Under the pieces are notes generated by a model that was not told the origin of the DNA, ran no database searches, and worked only from the letters and a program-made list of their open reading frames with translations. Both the position numbers and the translations under genes were made by a program. A stretch of DNA of 64,000 bases from NCBI RefSeq assembly GCF_031846245.1, contig NZ_JAVRIC010000005.1, positions 62,001-126,000 of the forward strand. Direction: 5' to 3'. This document shows, one piece after another, positions 28,656 through 37,484 of this stretch (position 1 is its first letter; every line of letters starts with the position of its first letter). Source of the stretch: Banduia mediterranea (lineage in GTDB: Bacteria > Pseudomonadota > Gammaproteobacteria > Nevskiales > Nevskiaceae).

Positions 28656-29609
28656 TCAGGCGTCGCCCGGCGGTAGGGCATCCGGCAACTGACCGGTGTT
28701 GCCGTCATTGTCCTCGGAGTCGCCGAAGCTGAACCAGTTTCCAAGCCGTTCGAAGAACCCTGGCCTGGATTTGCGTTCCAGTTCGCGCGCCTGTGCCACT
28801 TCGAGCGCCTGGCTGTTGGCTTTACGCAGACTGCGGGCTTCGGAAGCCTGCTGCGTCAGGCCGAGCGAGGTGTAGGCGCGTTCGAGCAAGGCCAGCGCCT
28901 CGTAGCTGGCCGGCGAACCTGGATAGTCGCTGATGATGGCCTCGGCGCGACGCGCGGCCGCGACGTAGGCGCCCCGGCGCAGATAGAAGTCGACGATGTG
29001 CAATTCGTGCGTGGCGACGCGGTCGCGCAGATAGAGCATGCGTTGACGCGCGTCGGCGGCGTACTTGCTGTTCGGATAGCGCTGCACCAGCAGGCCGAAA
29101 TCGTCGAAGGCCCGACGCGAATCGCCCATGTCATGGCGCGTCGGATCGAAACCCGGGAAACCGTCGAACGCGCTTTCGACGCTCTGGAAGTTGATCAGGC
29201 CACGCAGGTACAGCACATAGTCGATGCGCGGATCGCGCGGATGGTCGCGCATGAACCGGTCGGCGGCGGACAGTGCCTGCTCCGGCTGATAGCTGCGATA
29301 CTGCGCGTAAATCCCCTCAAGTTCCGACTGTGTTGCAAACTCGCTGAACGGGAAGCGCGCCTTGATGCGGTCGTAGTTCTGCAGGGCGGTAGCGTAGTCG
29401 CTGGAATCCAGCTTTTCACGGGCGTCGCGGTACATCTCCACCGCTTCGGCGCGCAGTTCCTCCTGGGTCTTGCCGGCATTGAGCAGCGCAGGATCGTCGT
29501 CCTCGGGACGAGTCTTGCCTGCGCAGGCGGCGAGGAACAGGACGCACATTGCGACCATCACGGGCCGCAGTCGGATTGAGGTCATGGAAACGTTTTTCGA
29601 GATCGACAT
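28656..29609 (-). CDS. bamD: Outer membrane protein assembly factor BamD
   Basis: Essential lipoprotein of the BAM complex that helps fold outer membrane beta-barrel proteins. It has a lipobox FLAAC (Cys29 with this start) and TPR repeats over about residues 50-270; segments such as DSSDYATALQNYDRIKARFPFSEFATQSE and SKYAADARQRMLYLRD are typical. The protein has 317 residues, longer than the 245 of E. coli, because of a charged C-terminal tail (after about residue 270) ending NWFSFGDSEDNDGNTGQ. An ATG at 29585 would give a shorter signal peptide and is equally possible. The gene is divergent from rluD. Confidence 0.94.
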   Translation of the reverse strand: MSISKNVSMTSIRLRPVMVAMCVLFLAACAGKTRPEDDDPALLNAGKTQEELRAEAVEMYRDAREKLDSSDYATALQNYDRIKARFPFSEFATQSELEGIYAQYRSYQPEQALSAADRFMRDHPRDPRIDYVLYLRGLINFQSVESAFDGFPGFDPTRHDMGDSRRAFDDFGLLVQRYPNSKYAADARQRMLYLRDRVATHELHIVDFYLRRGAYVAAARRAEAIISDYPGSPASYEALALLERAYTSLGLTQQASEARSLRKANSQALEVAQARELERKSRPGFFERLGNWFSFGDSEDNDGNTGQLPDALPPGDA

Positions 29610-30601
29610 TGAGTCAGCCGACGAGTATAGCGGATAGGTCCGGGGCCGAGGATCACATCGCCAGCGTGCCGCCAGAGATGCACGGATGGCGTTTGGACCA
29701 GGCCGCGGCGCGTCTGTTCCCTTCTTTTTCGAGGGCGCGTCTGCAGGCCTGGATCGACGAGGGTCGCCTGCGCTGCAATGGCGCGCCGGTGGCGCGTCGC
29801 CGCGACGCGGTCGCGGAGGGCGATACGCTGGAACTGAGGCCCGTGGAGGCCCCGGATACGCGGGTGCGCCCGCAGGCACTGGATTTCGACGTGCTCCATG
29901 AAGACGAGGACCTGGCGATCGTCAACAAGCCGCCGGGACTGACGGTGCATCCCGGTGCCGGCGCCGCCGACGGCACCTTGCAGAACGCGCTGCTGCACCG
30001 GTTCCCCAAGACCGACCGGGTGCCGCGCGCGGGCATCGTGCACCGCCTCGACAAGGACACCTCCGGGCTGCTGGTGGTGGCGCTGAGCGTGGCCGCGCAC
30101 ACCCAGCTGGTGCGGATGCTGCAAGCCCGTGAAATCCGCCGCGAGTACGACGCCGTGGTCTCTGGCCGGGTCACGGCGGGCAGCACCGTGGAGGCGCCGA
30201 TAGGGCGCGACCCGCAGCACCGCACGCGCATGGCCGTGGTGCACGACGGCCGCGATTCGGTCACGCATTTTCGGGTCGAGAAGCGGTTCGCTGCGCACAC
30301 CTGGCTGCGTGTTCGCCTGGAGACCGGGCGCACCCATCAGATTCGCGTGCACATGAAACACCTGAATCACCCGATCGTCGGCGATTCGACCTACGGCGGC
30401 CGGCAGATTCGCGGGCCGGGGCTCGCGCCGGCGGTCCGCGAAGCGCTGGCCCGCTTTCCGAGACAGGCGCTGCACGCGCGGCTGCTGCATCTTCGGCACC
30501 CCTTGAGCGGAGCCGACATCGAGGTCGAGACGCCGCTGCCGCCGGACATGGCCACACTCGTGTCCGTACTGGCCGCCGAATCGCCGGACCGTGGCGACTG
30601 A
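29609..30601 (+). CDS. rluD: Ribosomal large subunit pseudouridine synthase RluD
   Basis: Makes pseudouridines 1911, 1915 and 1917 in helix 69 of 23S rRNA. It has an S4 RNA-binding domain (about 26-75, GWRLDQAAARLFPSFSRARLQAWI) and the RluA-type catalytic domain with HRLDKDTSG, where Asp148 is the nucleophile. The start is uncertain: the frame has no ATG before 29678. The TTG at 29609 restores the usual residues before the S4 domain; GTG 29666 and ATG 29678 are alternatives. The bamD-rluD-yfiH arrangement is conserved in gammaproteobacteria. The yfiH start overlaps its stop. Confidence 0.94.
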   Translation: MSQPTSIADRSGAEDHIASVPPEMHGWRLDQAAARLFPSFSRARLQAWIDEGRLRCNGAPVARRRDAVAEGDTLELRPVEAPDTRVRPQALDFDVLHEDEDLAIVNKPPGLTVHPGAGAADGTLQNALLHRFPKTDRVPRAGIVHRLDKDTSGLLVVALSVAAHTQLVRMLQAREIRREYDAVVSGRVTAGSTVEAPIGRDPQHRTRMAVVHDGRDSVTHFRVEKRFAAHTWLRVRLETGRTHQIRVHMKHLNHPIVGDSTYGGRQIRGPGLAPAVREALARFPRQALHARLLHLRHPLSGADIEVETPLPPDMATLVSVLAAESPDRGD

Positions 30602-31343
30602 GCCACACCGCGCCTCGCCGACGCTGCTGCGGCCGCAATGGCCGGCGCCGGCCGCCGTCAATGCCGTGCTCAGCACGCGGCTGGGCGGGGTCAGCGCCCC
30701 GCCGTTCGACAGTCTCAATCTCGGCGCGCATGTCGGCGACGATCCGCGTGCCGTCGCCGAAAATCGGCGCCGCCTGATCGAGACGGCGGGCCTGCCGATG
30801 CCGCAATGGCTCAGGCAGGTGCACGCTTGCCGCGTCGTGCGTCTGCCCAATGCGGCAGGCATGCTGGAAGCCGATGCCTGCTACACGACCCAGCGCGGCG
30901 TCGCTTGCGCCGTGCTCGTGGCGGACTGTCTGCCGGTGCTCTTGTGCGACGACGCGGCTGGCGTCGTCGCCGCCGCGCACGCCGGCTGGCGCGGCCTGGC
31001 CGCGGGCGTGCTGGAAGCCACGGTCGCCGCGCTTCCGGTCTTGCCGGATACCTTGATTGCCTGGATGGGGCCGGCGATCGGGCCGGCCGATTTCGAGGTC
31101 GGCGAGGAGGTTCGTAAGATGTTCGTCGAGCGGGACGCCGACTGTGCCGGTGCTTTTCGGCCCGGCCGGCCGGGCAAATATCAGGCGGATCTGCATGCGC
31201 TTGCGCGCATCCGTCTACGCGCTGCCGGCGTTTCGCGCGTCTACGGCGCAGAAGGCTCGACCCGGAGCGAACCGCAGCGCTTCTATTCGTTCAGGCGCGA
31301 TGGAACGACGGGGCGCTTTGCGGCGATCATCGCCCTGCGGTGA
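30591..31343 (+). CDS. yfiH: YfiH/PgeF-family protein (multicopper polyphenol oxidase/laccase fold)
   Basis: This 250-residue protein of the YfiH family is linked in E. coli to removal of misincorporated L-serine in peptidoglycan precursors (PgeF) and, in other homologs, to purine nucleoside chemistry. The metal triad is visible: His78 in RQVHAC, Cys113 in VADCLPVLL and His130 in AHAGWRG. It starts with a GTG at 30591 that overlaps the end of rluD by 11 bases, so it is co-translated with it. Confidence 0.93.
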   Translation: MATEPHRASPTLLRPQWPAPAAVNAVLSTRLGGVSAPPFDSLNLGAHVGDDPRAVAENRRRLIETAGLPMPQWLRQVHACRVVRLPNAAGMLEADACYTTQRGVACAVLVADCLPVLLCDDAAGVVAAAHAGWRGLAAGVLEATVAALPVLPDTLIAWMGPAIGPADFEVGEEVRKMFVERDADCAGAFRPGRPGKYQADLHALARIRLRAAGVSRVYGAEGSTRSEPQRFYSFRRDGTTGRFAAIIALR

Positions 31344-31453
31344 GCGGTTCGTGGCGCGTCTGATCGGGCGATATTGCGCATCTTCAGATACCGTTATCGA
31401 CGCGCGAGCATGAAGCGGCGAATCAGTTTAGGATGCGGCACCAGCTACCGTAC

Positions 31454-31469
31454 GCCACCGTTTGGTGGC
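31454..31469. other. Small perfect hairpin in a 239-base gap
   Basis: GCCACC (31454-31459), a GTTT loop and GGTGGC (31464-31469) form a 6-pair stem between yfiH and the YCF48-like gene. No T run follows, so it is not a classical terminator. Nothing else recognisable lies in 31344-31582 except the strong ribosome binding site of the next gene. Confidence 0.35.
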
Positions 31470-31582
31470 CGTGAATGGATTCCGCATCAAGGCATCGAGA
31501 AGGATCGATTCAAAGCCTGCCGGTACGCGGGCGCATGAGTCGCCAAAATGACACAAGACACCACTGCGAGGAGAGGCGATCC

Positions 31583-32605
31583 GTGCGTATCGCTCATTCG
31601 GGGAATCATGTCGGCCGCATCGCGCGGCGTTCCGGTTTCAGGGCCGGACTTGCCGGGTTGTCGCTGCTCGCGGCGGCGGGCGTGACCGCGGCACAGGACG
31701 GCGGGCCCAGCGCGCCGGTGCAGCCGCGGCCGGCGGAAATCATGAGCCGGGCCGATCAGAGTCTGCTGCTGGATGTCGGCTTCACCGGCAAGCACTTCGT
31801 CGCGGTCGGCGAGCGCGGCGACATCCTGGTTTCGAATGACGGCAAGGCCTGGGCCCAGGTCCAGGTCCCGGTGCGTGCACCGCTCACGGCCGTGCAGTTC
31901 GTCAACGACGAGCAGGGCTGGGCGGTGGGGCACGATGCAGTGATCCTGCACACCGAAGATGGTGGCCGCACCTGGAGTCTTCAGAATTTCGAGCCCGAAC
32001 TCGAGCAGCCGTTCCTGGACCTGTATTTCCTGGATGCGCAGCGCGGCTATGCAGTGGGCGCCTACGGAATGATGGTCGGCACCGATGATGCGGGCCTGTC
32101 CTGGGAACCGGTCGATGCCCCGGCCATCCGCGACGAGGAACTGCATTTCAACGGCATCACGCAGCTCGCCGACGGCACGCTGTTCATTGCCGGCGAGTCC
32201 ACGATGATGGGGTTCTCGCGGGATCAGGGAGCGACCTGGACCCGGTTCGAGTCACCGTACGACGGCACCCTGTTCGGCGCCCTGCCGTTCGGCGAGCACG
32301 GTGTGCTGGTCTACGGCATGCGTGGCAACGTGCTGTACACGCGGGATCTGTCCGAGGGCGTGGACGGCTGGACCACGCTCGACACGCAGACCGTGGCGTC
32401 GTTCTTCGGCGGCACGCGGCTGCCGGGCGGTGGCTACGCCCTGGTGGGCCTCAACGGTCAGGTGCTGGAACTGGACGCGCAGGGCCGGATCCTTGCCCGT
32501 GAATCGACCGGCCGTGCCGACAGTCTGGCAGCGGCGACCCCGATCGGGGACGGCCTGCTGCTGGTCGGCACCGCCGGCGCCGCTCGCTTGAGCCTCAACC
32601 GATAA
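31583..32605 (+). CDS. Secreted YCF48/BNR-like beta-propeller protein
   Basis: This 340-residue protein has a long twin-arginine-like or Sec signal (RIARRSGFRAGLAGLSLLAAAG, cleaved near TAAQ) followed by BNR/YCF48-type repeats such as GWAVGHDAVILHTEDGGRTWSLQNF and GYAVGAYGMMVGTDDAGLSW. These repeats build a propeller used for protein contacts, as in the photosystem II assembly factor Ycf48. The GTG start at 31583 is chosen because an excellent GAGGAGAGG site lies 6 bases upstream; longer forms from 31475 or 31535 are less likely. It is followed after 19 bases by an RND-type transporter, and such pairs recur in gammaproteobacteria. It is probably a periplasmic partner of that transporter (inference). 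Confidence 0.85.
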   Translation: MRIAHSGNHVGRIARRSGFRAGLAGLSLLAAAGVTAAQDGGPSAPVQPRPAEIMSRADQSLLLDVGFTGKHFVAVGERGDILVSNDGKAWAQVQVPVRAPLTAVQFVNDEQGWAVGHDAVILHTEDGGRTWSLQNFEPELEQPFLDLYFLDAQRGYAVGAYGMMVGTDDAGLSWEPVDAPAIRDEELHFNGITQLADGTLFIAGESTMMGFSRDQGATWTRFESPYDGTLFGALPFGEHGVLVYGMRGNVLYTRDLSEGVDGWTTLDTQTVASFFGGTRLPGGGYALVGLNGQVLELDAQGRILARESTGRADSLAAATPIGDGLLLVGTAGAARLSLNR

Positions 32606-32624
32606 GAGAGCCAGGGCCCCACCA

Positions 32625-35198
32625 ATGGCGACCGACATGAAGCCGAACCCGGTGACGGAGAAGATGCTCGACGCCGTCATCCCCATCATCTATGGCCGTC
32701 GCAGGCTGGTGTTGATCCTGCTGGCGCTGCTGACCGCGTTCTTTCTGTGGGAGACGCTGCAGGTGCGTCCCGATGCGGGTTTCGACAAGTCGATTCCGCT
32801 CGAACACGAGTACATGCACGTCTACAAGCAGTACGAGACCGAGTTCGGTGGCGCCAACACCGTGCTCGTCGCGCTGGTGCAGAAAGACGGTGACATCTAC
32901 AACGAAGTGTTCCTGAGCAAGCTCAAGGCCGTCACCGACGCGGTGTTCTTCCTGCCGGGCGTGGACCGCTCGCGCGTGTCCTCGCTGTTCACGCCGGACG
33001 TGCGCTACCTCGAAGTCGTGGAGGGCGGGTTCCGCGGCGGCAACGTGATCCCGGCAGACTACCAGCCGACTCCGGAGATGTTCAGGCTGGTGCGTGGCAA
33101 CGTCGCCAAGGCCGGCGTGATCGGGCGCTATGTGTCCTCCACGCAGAATGGCGCCATGGTCTACGCCGAACTGCTCGAAACCGATCCCATCAGCGGCGAC
33201 AAGCTGGACTACCAGAAGGTTGCGGCGGATCTGGAGAAGATTCGCGAAAAGTACGAAACCGATGACATCAAGGTGCACATCGTCGGTTTTGCCAAAGTCG
33301 TCGGCGATGTCACCGATGCCACCATGGAAGTGGTCGGGTTCTTCCTGATCGCCGTGTTCGGCACGATGCTGGCGCTGTGGTGGTACCTCGGCAGCTTCCG
33401 TCTGGCGCTGCTGCCGATGGGCTGCTCGATCGTCGCCGTGATCTGGGAATTCGGCCTGCTGCGCCTGTTCGGCTTCGGGCTCGATCCGTTCGCGATCCTG
33501 GTGCCGTTCCTGGTGCTGGCGGTGTCCACCAGTCACGGCGTGCAATACGTCAACACCTGGGCCGACGAGGTCATCCGCGGGCGCAACAGCTACGACGCCT
33601 CGGTGGAAACCTACCGACGGCTGGCGATTCCCGGCATCATCGCCCTGATCACCGATCTTTCGGGTTTCCTCACGATCCAGCTGGTGCCGATCGAGATCGT
33701 GCGCGAAATGTCGTGGAATGCCTCGTTCGGCATGCTCGCGATCATCGTCACCAACAAGGTGATGATGCCGATCTGGCTGTCCTACCTGTCGGTCAAGGAC
33801 GTGGACAGCTTCCGCGTGAAGCGTCAGGCCAAGCTCGACGCCGGCGACAGGCTGTGGCGCGCGATGACGGTCGTGACCAAGCCGAGCGTGGCCGTCGTGC
33901 TGGTCGTGATCAGTGCCGGCGTGCTTGGCTTCTCGTGGTGGAAGCAGCAGGATCGCATCATCGGTGACGCCCAGGTCGGCGTTCCCGAACTGCGTCCGGA
34001 GTCCCGCTACAACCAGGATTCCTACGCCATCACCCAGAACTTCGCGATCGGTGTCGACATCCTCAAGATCATCGCCGAAACCGATCCCGAAGCCTGCATC
34101 AAGTACAAGGTGATGGAGCAGATCGACCGCTTCGCCTGGCGCATGCAGAACACGCCCGGCGTGCAGTCGACCATCTCCCTGCCGCAGGTTGCCAAGCAGG
34201 TGAACTCCGCGTTCTCGGAAGCCAACCCGAAATATCTGGTGCTGCCGCGCAATCACTACGTGATGGTGCAGGCGATTTCGCCGGTACCCACCTCGACCGG
34301 CCTGCTCAATCCGGATTGCTCGGCCATGGCCGTGCTGATCTTCACGGCCGACCACAAGGCGCAAACGATCGCGCACATCGTCGAGGAAGTGAAACGCTTC
34401 CAGGCTGAAAACGACGCGGAGTTCTTCGAAACGCATCAGGATGTCGAAGCGGCGTACTGCGCCAACAAGACCGGGACGCGTCGCGAAATCGGTATCGCCG
34501 AAACGGAGCTGGCGCGCTACACGGCCGCCCTGCGCAAGGGCGGCATGGACGACGAGGGCGTCGACAAGGATTCCGGCGTTGCCGAGCGCAAGGAGAAGCT
34601 CGACAAGCTCAAGCAGGACTACGCCGGCCTGGACAAGGCCTGCCCGGTCAATTTCGCCATTGCCTCGGCCAATGTCGGCGTCATGGCCGCGACCAATGAG
34701 GTGGTCGAGGACAAGGAATTCGGCACGATCTTCTGGGTCTACGTCGTGATCACGATTTTCTTGTTGCTGTCCTACCGTTCGCTGTCTGCGCTGATCGCGG
34801 TGGTGCTGCCGCTGGTCATGGTGTCGATCCTCGCCAATGCCCTGATGGCCATGTTCGGCATCGGACTCAAGGTGGCGACGCTGCCGGTGGTCGCGCTTGC
34901 GGTCGGCATCGGCGTGGACTATGGCATCTACATCTACGATGTGCTGCAACACGAGATCTACCAAAAGGGCCGGACCCTGCGCGAAGCCTATTTCGAGACC
35001 CTGCGCCAGACCGGCAAGGCCGTGATCTTCACCGGCATCTGCCTGGCCGGCGGTGTCGCCACCTGGCTGCTGTCCGATCTCCAGTTCCAGCGCGACATGG
35101 GCCTGCTGCTGGTGGTGATGTTCACCGCCAACATGCTGGGCGCGGTGATCCTGCTGCCGGCCTATGCGCGCTTCATCATGAAGTTGCCGAACGGTTGA
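32625..35198 (+). CDS. RND-superfamily MMPL-type transporter
   Basis: This 857-residue inner membrane protein has two similar halves, each with one leading helix, a large periplasmic loop and five more helices. The first half has a helix at about 30-46 and the helix bundle at about 225-400. The second has a helix at about 418-440 and a bundle at about 700-850, containing VGIGVDYGIYIYDVL. This is the MMPL/HpnN/COG1033 type, which moves lipids or other hydrophobic molecules, rather than the AcrB drug-pump type. No membrane fusion or TolC gene is adjacent. Cofactor and substrate cannot be read from sequence; export of a lipid or hydrocarbon-derived compound is a guess. Confidence 0.9.
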   Translation: MATDMKPNPVTEKMLDAVIPIIYGRRRLVLILLALLTAFFLWETLQVRPDAGFDKSIPLEHEYMHVYKQYETEFGGANTVLVALVQKDGDIYNEVFLSKLKAVTDAVFFLPGVDRSRVSSLFTPDVRYLEVVEGGFRGGNVIPADYQPTPEMFRLVRGNVAKAGVIGRYVSSTQNGAMVYAELLETDPISGDKLDYQKVAADLEKIREKYETDDIKVHIVGFAKVVGDVTDATMEVVGFFLIAVFGTMLALWWYLGSFRLALLPMGCSIVAVIWEFGLLRLFGFGLDPFAILVPFLVLAVSTSHGVQYVNTWADEVIRGRNSYDASVETYRRLAIPGIIALITDLSGFLTIQLVPIEIVREMSWNASFGMLAIIVTNKVMMPIWLSYLSVKDVDSFRVKRQAKLDAGDRLWRAMTVVTKPSVAVVLVVISAGVLGFSWWKQQDRIIGDAQVGVPELRPESRYNQDSYAITQNFAIGVDILKIIAETDPEACIKYKVMEQIDRFAWRMQNTPGVQSTISLPQVAKQVNSAFSEANPKYLVLPRNHYVMVQAISPVPTSTGLLNPDCSAMAVLIFTADHKAQTIAHIVEEVKRFQAENDAEFFETHQDVEAAYCANKTGTRREIGIAETELARYTAALRKGGMDDEGVDKDSGVAERKEKLDKLKQDYAGLDKACPVNFAIASANVGVMAATNEVVEDKEFGTIFWVYVVITIFLLLSYRSLSALIAVVLPLVMVSILANALMAMFGIGLKVATLPVVALAVGIGVDYGIYIYDVLQHEIYQKGRTLREAYFETLRQTGKAVIFTGICLAGGVATWLLSDLQFQRDMGLLLVVMFTANMLGAVILLPAYARFIMKLPNG

Positions 35199-35222
35199 AC
35201 GTTCCGGGCTGTCGCAACGGCG

Positions 35223-35237
35223 GGCGCGGAGCGCGCC
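35223..35237. other. GC-rich hairpin after the RND gene
   Basis: GGCGCG-GAG-CGCGCC forms a 6-pair stem 25 bases after the transporter stop. There is no T run, so it may slow transcription or protect the mRNA end but is not a clear rho-independent terminator. Confidence 0.3.
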
Positions 35238-35303
35238 GGCTGTGAGTGCGGCGGGCTCCATGGGGCGGTGTACACTTCGGCGGCCGAGTGTTGGAGCAGA
35301 GTC

Positions 35304-35706
35304 ATGGCTCTGAATGAACCGTTACTGCGCAATCAGGATCGGATTGCGGCAATATGCACGCAGTCTGGAATCGCCCGCCTGGACGCCTTCGGCTCGATCC
35401 TGCGTAGTGATTTCCTTGATGCGGGCAGTGACGCCGATTTCGGCGTCGAATTTGACGATTGAATCGACGGCAGCGCATTGCGCCGGTATTTCGGATTCAA
35501 GAGCCAGCTCGAAACCCTGCTGGGCCGGCCGGTGGATGGATTGGGTGGAATGGAGTGGAATTGGCGGCGATGCCCGATTCGCGGCTCAAGCGACTCATCA
35601 GCCGCGAAGCGGTATCGGTCCATGCAGCGGCGTCCCGATGTTTATCTGGAACTCGCCTTGCCTGCCTTGCGCAAGCTCACCCCCGGTTTTTGCAGCGACC
35701 CGGCGC
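35304..35706 (+). pseudogene. Decayed MNT-type nucleotidyltransferase, possible start of a HepT gene at its end
   Basis: The first 52 codons (MALNEPLLRNQ ... FGSILRSDFLDAGSDADFGVEFDD) are a typical minimal nucleotidyltransferase N-terminus with the GS...D-x-D motif. A TGA at 35460 interrupts it. The same frame continues with family-like FGFKSQLETLLGRPVD, then a 10-base imperfect tandem duplication (35545-35564, GTGGAATGGA/GTGGAATTGG) coincides with a shift. The expected end VELAAMPDSRLKRLISREAV reads in another frame. An overlapping ATG at 35622 (MQRRPDVYLELAL) resembles the start of a HepT toxin but is cut short by the end of apaH. MntA-HepT pairs are toxin-antitoxin modules; this one is dead. 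Confidence 0.75.
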
Positions 35707-36540
35707 TCAGCCGCCCGGCCTGCGATAGCCCTCACACGCCAATTGCGTGATTTCGCCGCTTTCCAGCGCCAGCGCGGTCAGCGCGCCGCCCCAGACACAG
35801 CCGCTGTCGAGCCCCCAGACCTGATGTTCCGGCCAGGCCACCTGTCCCAGCGTGGACCAGTGGCCGAAGACGATGCGCTGCCCGCGGCTGGCGCGGCCCG
35901 GCATCGCGAACCACGGGATCAGGTCGGTCCGGGCGGCATCCGGCGCCGCCTTGGCGCGTAGCGCCAGGCTGCCATCCGGCCGGCAATAGCGCAGCCGGGT
36001 GAAGCAGTTGACGATGAAGCGGCTGCGCGCGTGGCCTTCGAGGCGCTCGTCCCACAGCGAGGGCTCGTTGCCGTACATGTGCCGAAAGAAATCGGCAGCA
36101 TCGGGTCCCTGCAGCGTCTGCTGTGCCTCACGCGCGAGACGCAGCGCCTGTGGCAGCGTCCATTGCGGCGCCAGCCCGGCATGAAGCATCGACCAGCCCA
36201 GGGTTTCGTCCTGCAGCATCAAGGGGCAGGCCGCGAGCCAGTGCAGCAGCTCGTCACGGTCGGGTGCGTCGAGCACGGCCTGAAACGTGTCCTTGCTGTC
36301 TGGAGTCTCGGTGCCCGCCGCGCAGGCCAGCAGATGCAGATCGTGATTGCCGAGCACGGCGCGCACGGAATCGCCCAAAGAGCGCACGAAGCGCAGGGTC
36401 TTGAGCGAATCGGGGCCGCGATTGACCAGATCCCCGGCCAGCCACAAGCGGTCGGCGGCCGGGTCGAACCGCAGTGTTTCCAGCAGTCTCTGCAGCTCGT
36501 CGTGACAAGCCTGAAGATCGCCGATGGCGTAGGTGCTCAT
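35707..36540 (-). CDS. apaH: Symmetrical bis(5'-nucleosyl)-tetraphosphatase ApaH
   Basis: Hydrolyses Ap4A to two ADP and also decaps Np4-capped RNAs. The 277-residue metallophosphatase shows the metal motifs GDLQAC (7-12), GDLVNRGPDSL (36-46) and LGNHDLHLL (about 63-71), then the conserved HAGLAPQW and FGHWSTLG. The ATG at 36540 gives the family N-terminus MSTYAIGD. In many gammaproteobacteria apaH follows rsmA-apaG; here it stands alone, divergent from the Tad locus and about 13 kb from rsmA. Confidence 0.96.
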   Translation of the reverse strand: MSTYAIGDLQACHDELQRLLETLRFDPAADRLWLAGDLVNRGPDSLKTLRFVRSLGDSVRAVLGNHDLHLLACAAGTETPDSKDTFQAVLDAPDRDELLHWLAACPLMLQDETLGWSMLHAGLAPQWTLPQALRLAREAQQTLQGPDAADFFRHMYGNEPSLWDERLEGHARSRFIVNCFTRLRYCRPDGSLALRAKAAPDAARTDLIPWFAMPGRASRGQRIVFGHWSTLGQVAWPEHQVWGLDSGCVWGGALTALALESGEITQLACEGYRRPGG

Positions 36541-36683
36541 TTCGATGTGGGTTCGCTGCTGTATCCTCGGCAGCCGGCGGGTGGGAGAGCGTCGGCGCCG
36601 ACGGGCGGTGGTCCGTAACGGTGCCAACGGCGGCGACTTGCGCCGAGGCCGACAAGCGGTAGCAAACGGCGCTGTCAGTTGCT

Positions 36684-36712
36684 TTGACGCCGCAGCGGGG
36701 CACGTCGATTAT
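36684..36712 (+). promoter_or_regulatory. Predicted sigma-70 promoter of the Tad/Flp operon
   Basis: TTGACG (36684-36689, 5/6 to -35), a 17-base spacer and GATTAT (36707-36712, 4/6 to -10) lie about 55 bases before flp in the divergent gap to apaH. This is the strongest promoter-like pair in that gap. No second comparable pair is obvious before the next ten genes, suggesting one long transcript. Confidence 0.55.
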
Positions 36713-36767
36713 AGGCCTGCGGGTGCAAAGCGCCCATGTTCTCGGGTTTTCTGACAGGAGTCGAACG

Positions 36768-36944
36768 ATGTTGAAGCAAATGAAGCAGTTTCTGCGGGAC
36801 GAGGAAGGCGCCACCGCGATTGAATATGGTTTGATTGTCGGCCTGATTGCGGTTGTGCTGATCGCGGCCTTTACCTTGCTGGGCACCGACCTGGGCACTT
36901 TGTTCACTGATGTTGCCAATAAGGTGCCTGACGTTCCTACGTAA
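36768..36944 (+). CDS. flp: Flp-family type IVb major pilin
   Basis: This 58-residue prepilin has a short positively charged leader. Processing is expected between Gly14 and Ala15, leaving a mature protein that begins ATAIEYGLIVGLIAV, with Glu5 and Tyr6 as in Flp pilins, followed by a single hydrophobic helix and a short polar tail. The start follows CAGGAG at good distance. It is the first gene of the Tad locus and should be the structural subunit of bundle-forming adhesive pili. Confidence 0.96.
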   Translation: MLKQMKQFLRDEEGATAIEYGLIVGLIAVVLIAAFTLLGTDLGTLFTDVANKVPDVPT

Positions 36945-36968
36945 AGTAGGTTCTCAGGTCGTTGCCCG

Positions 36969-37418
36969 GTGGGCATCGTAGTCGGGCTCTGGGCGGTGGC
37001 GATCGGCGTCTTCGACGCCGCCACCGCCCGGATTCCGAACTGGATGGTGCTGCTGGGCCTGGCCGCTGCCGTCTTGACGCTCGCGGTTCAGGGGCACGGC
37101 ATTCTCGGCGCCAGCCCGCTGAGCTGTGGACTCGGATTCGTCGTCGGCGGCCTGTTACCATTGGCCGGGTACGCGGCCGGCATGCTGGGGGCCGGTGACG
37201 TCAAGTTCGCCGCGGCGCTGGGTGCCTTGCTGGGCTTGCCCGGCGTGCTCTGGGCGCTGCTGGCGTCGGCGCTGGTGCTTGGGGTTTCGAGTCTGAGCTA
37301 TTTGTTGAGGATTCGCCTCGGCAGGCAGGCCCTGCGTCGCCGAATCCCGGCGGGGCCGGCTCTGGCGATCGGGGCATTGTTTGTGCTGTTCGATGGACCG
37401 GCGATTGTGTTTGCCTGA
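36969..37418 (+). CDS. cpaA: Type IVb prepilin peptidase (CpaA/TadV)
   Basis: This 149-residue integral membrane aspartic protease cleaves the Flp prepilin and the TadE-like pseudopilin. The two catalytic aspartates are in FDAATARIPNW (Asp16) and GAGDVKF (Asp77). It has the short form without an N-methyltransferase domain, normal for Tad systems. The start is a GTG at 36969, 24 bases after flp. Confidence 0.93.
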   Translation: MGIVVGLWAVAIGVFDAATARIPNWMVLLGLAAAVLTLAVQGHGILGASPLSCGLGFVVGGLLPLAGYAAGMLGAGDVKFAAALGALLGLPGVLWALLASALVLGVSSLSYLLRIRLGRQALRRRIPAGPALAIGALFVLFDGPAIVFA

Positions 37419-37484
37419 GATTGTGTTCGCTGGGCCTGCGCTCAAGCCGATGCCGTTTCTGTATTCAGATTGGGAGGCCTAAGG

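Noticed and set aside
32595-35261. 888-codon open frame on the minus strand opposite the RND transporter
   Set aside because: It is histidine/arginine/aspartate-rich and repeats no known fold. The plus-strand frame is a clear MMPL-type transporter, and long antisense frames are expected at this GC content.
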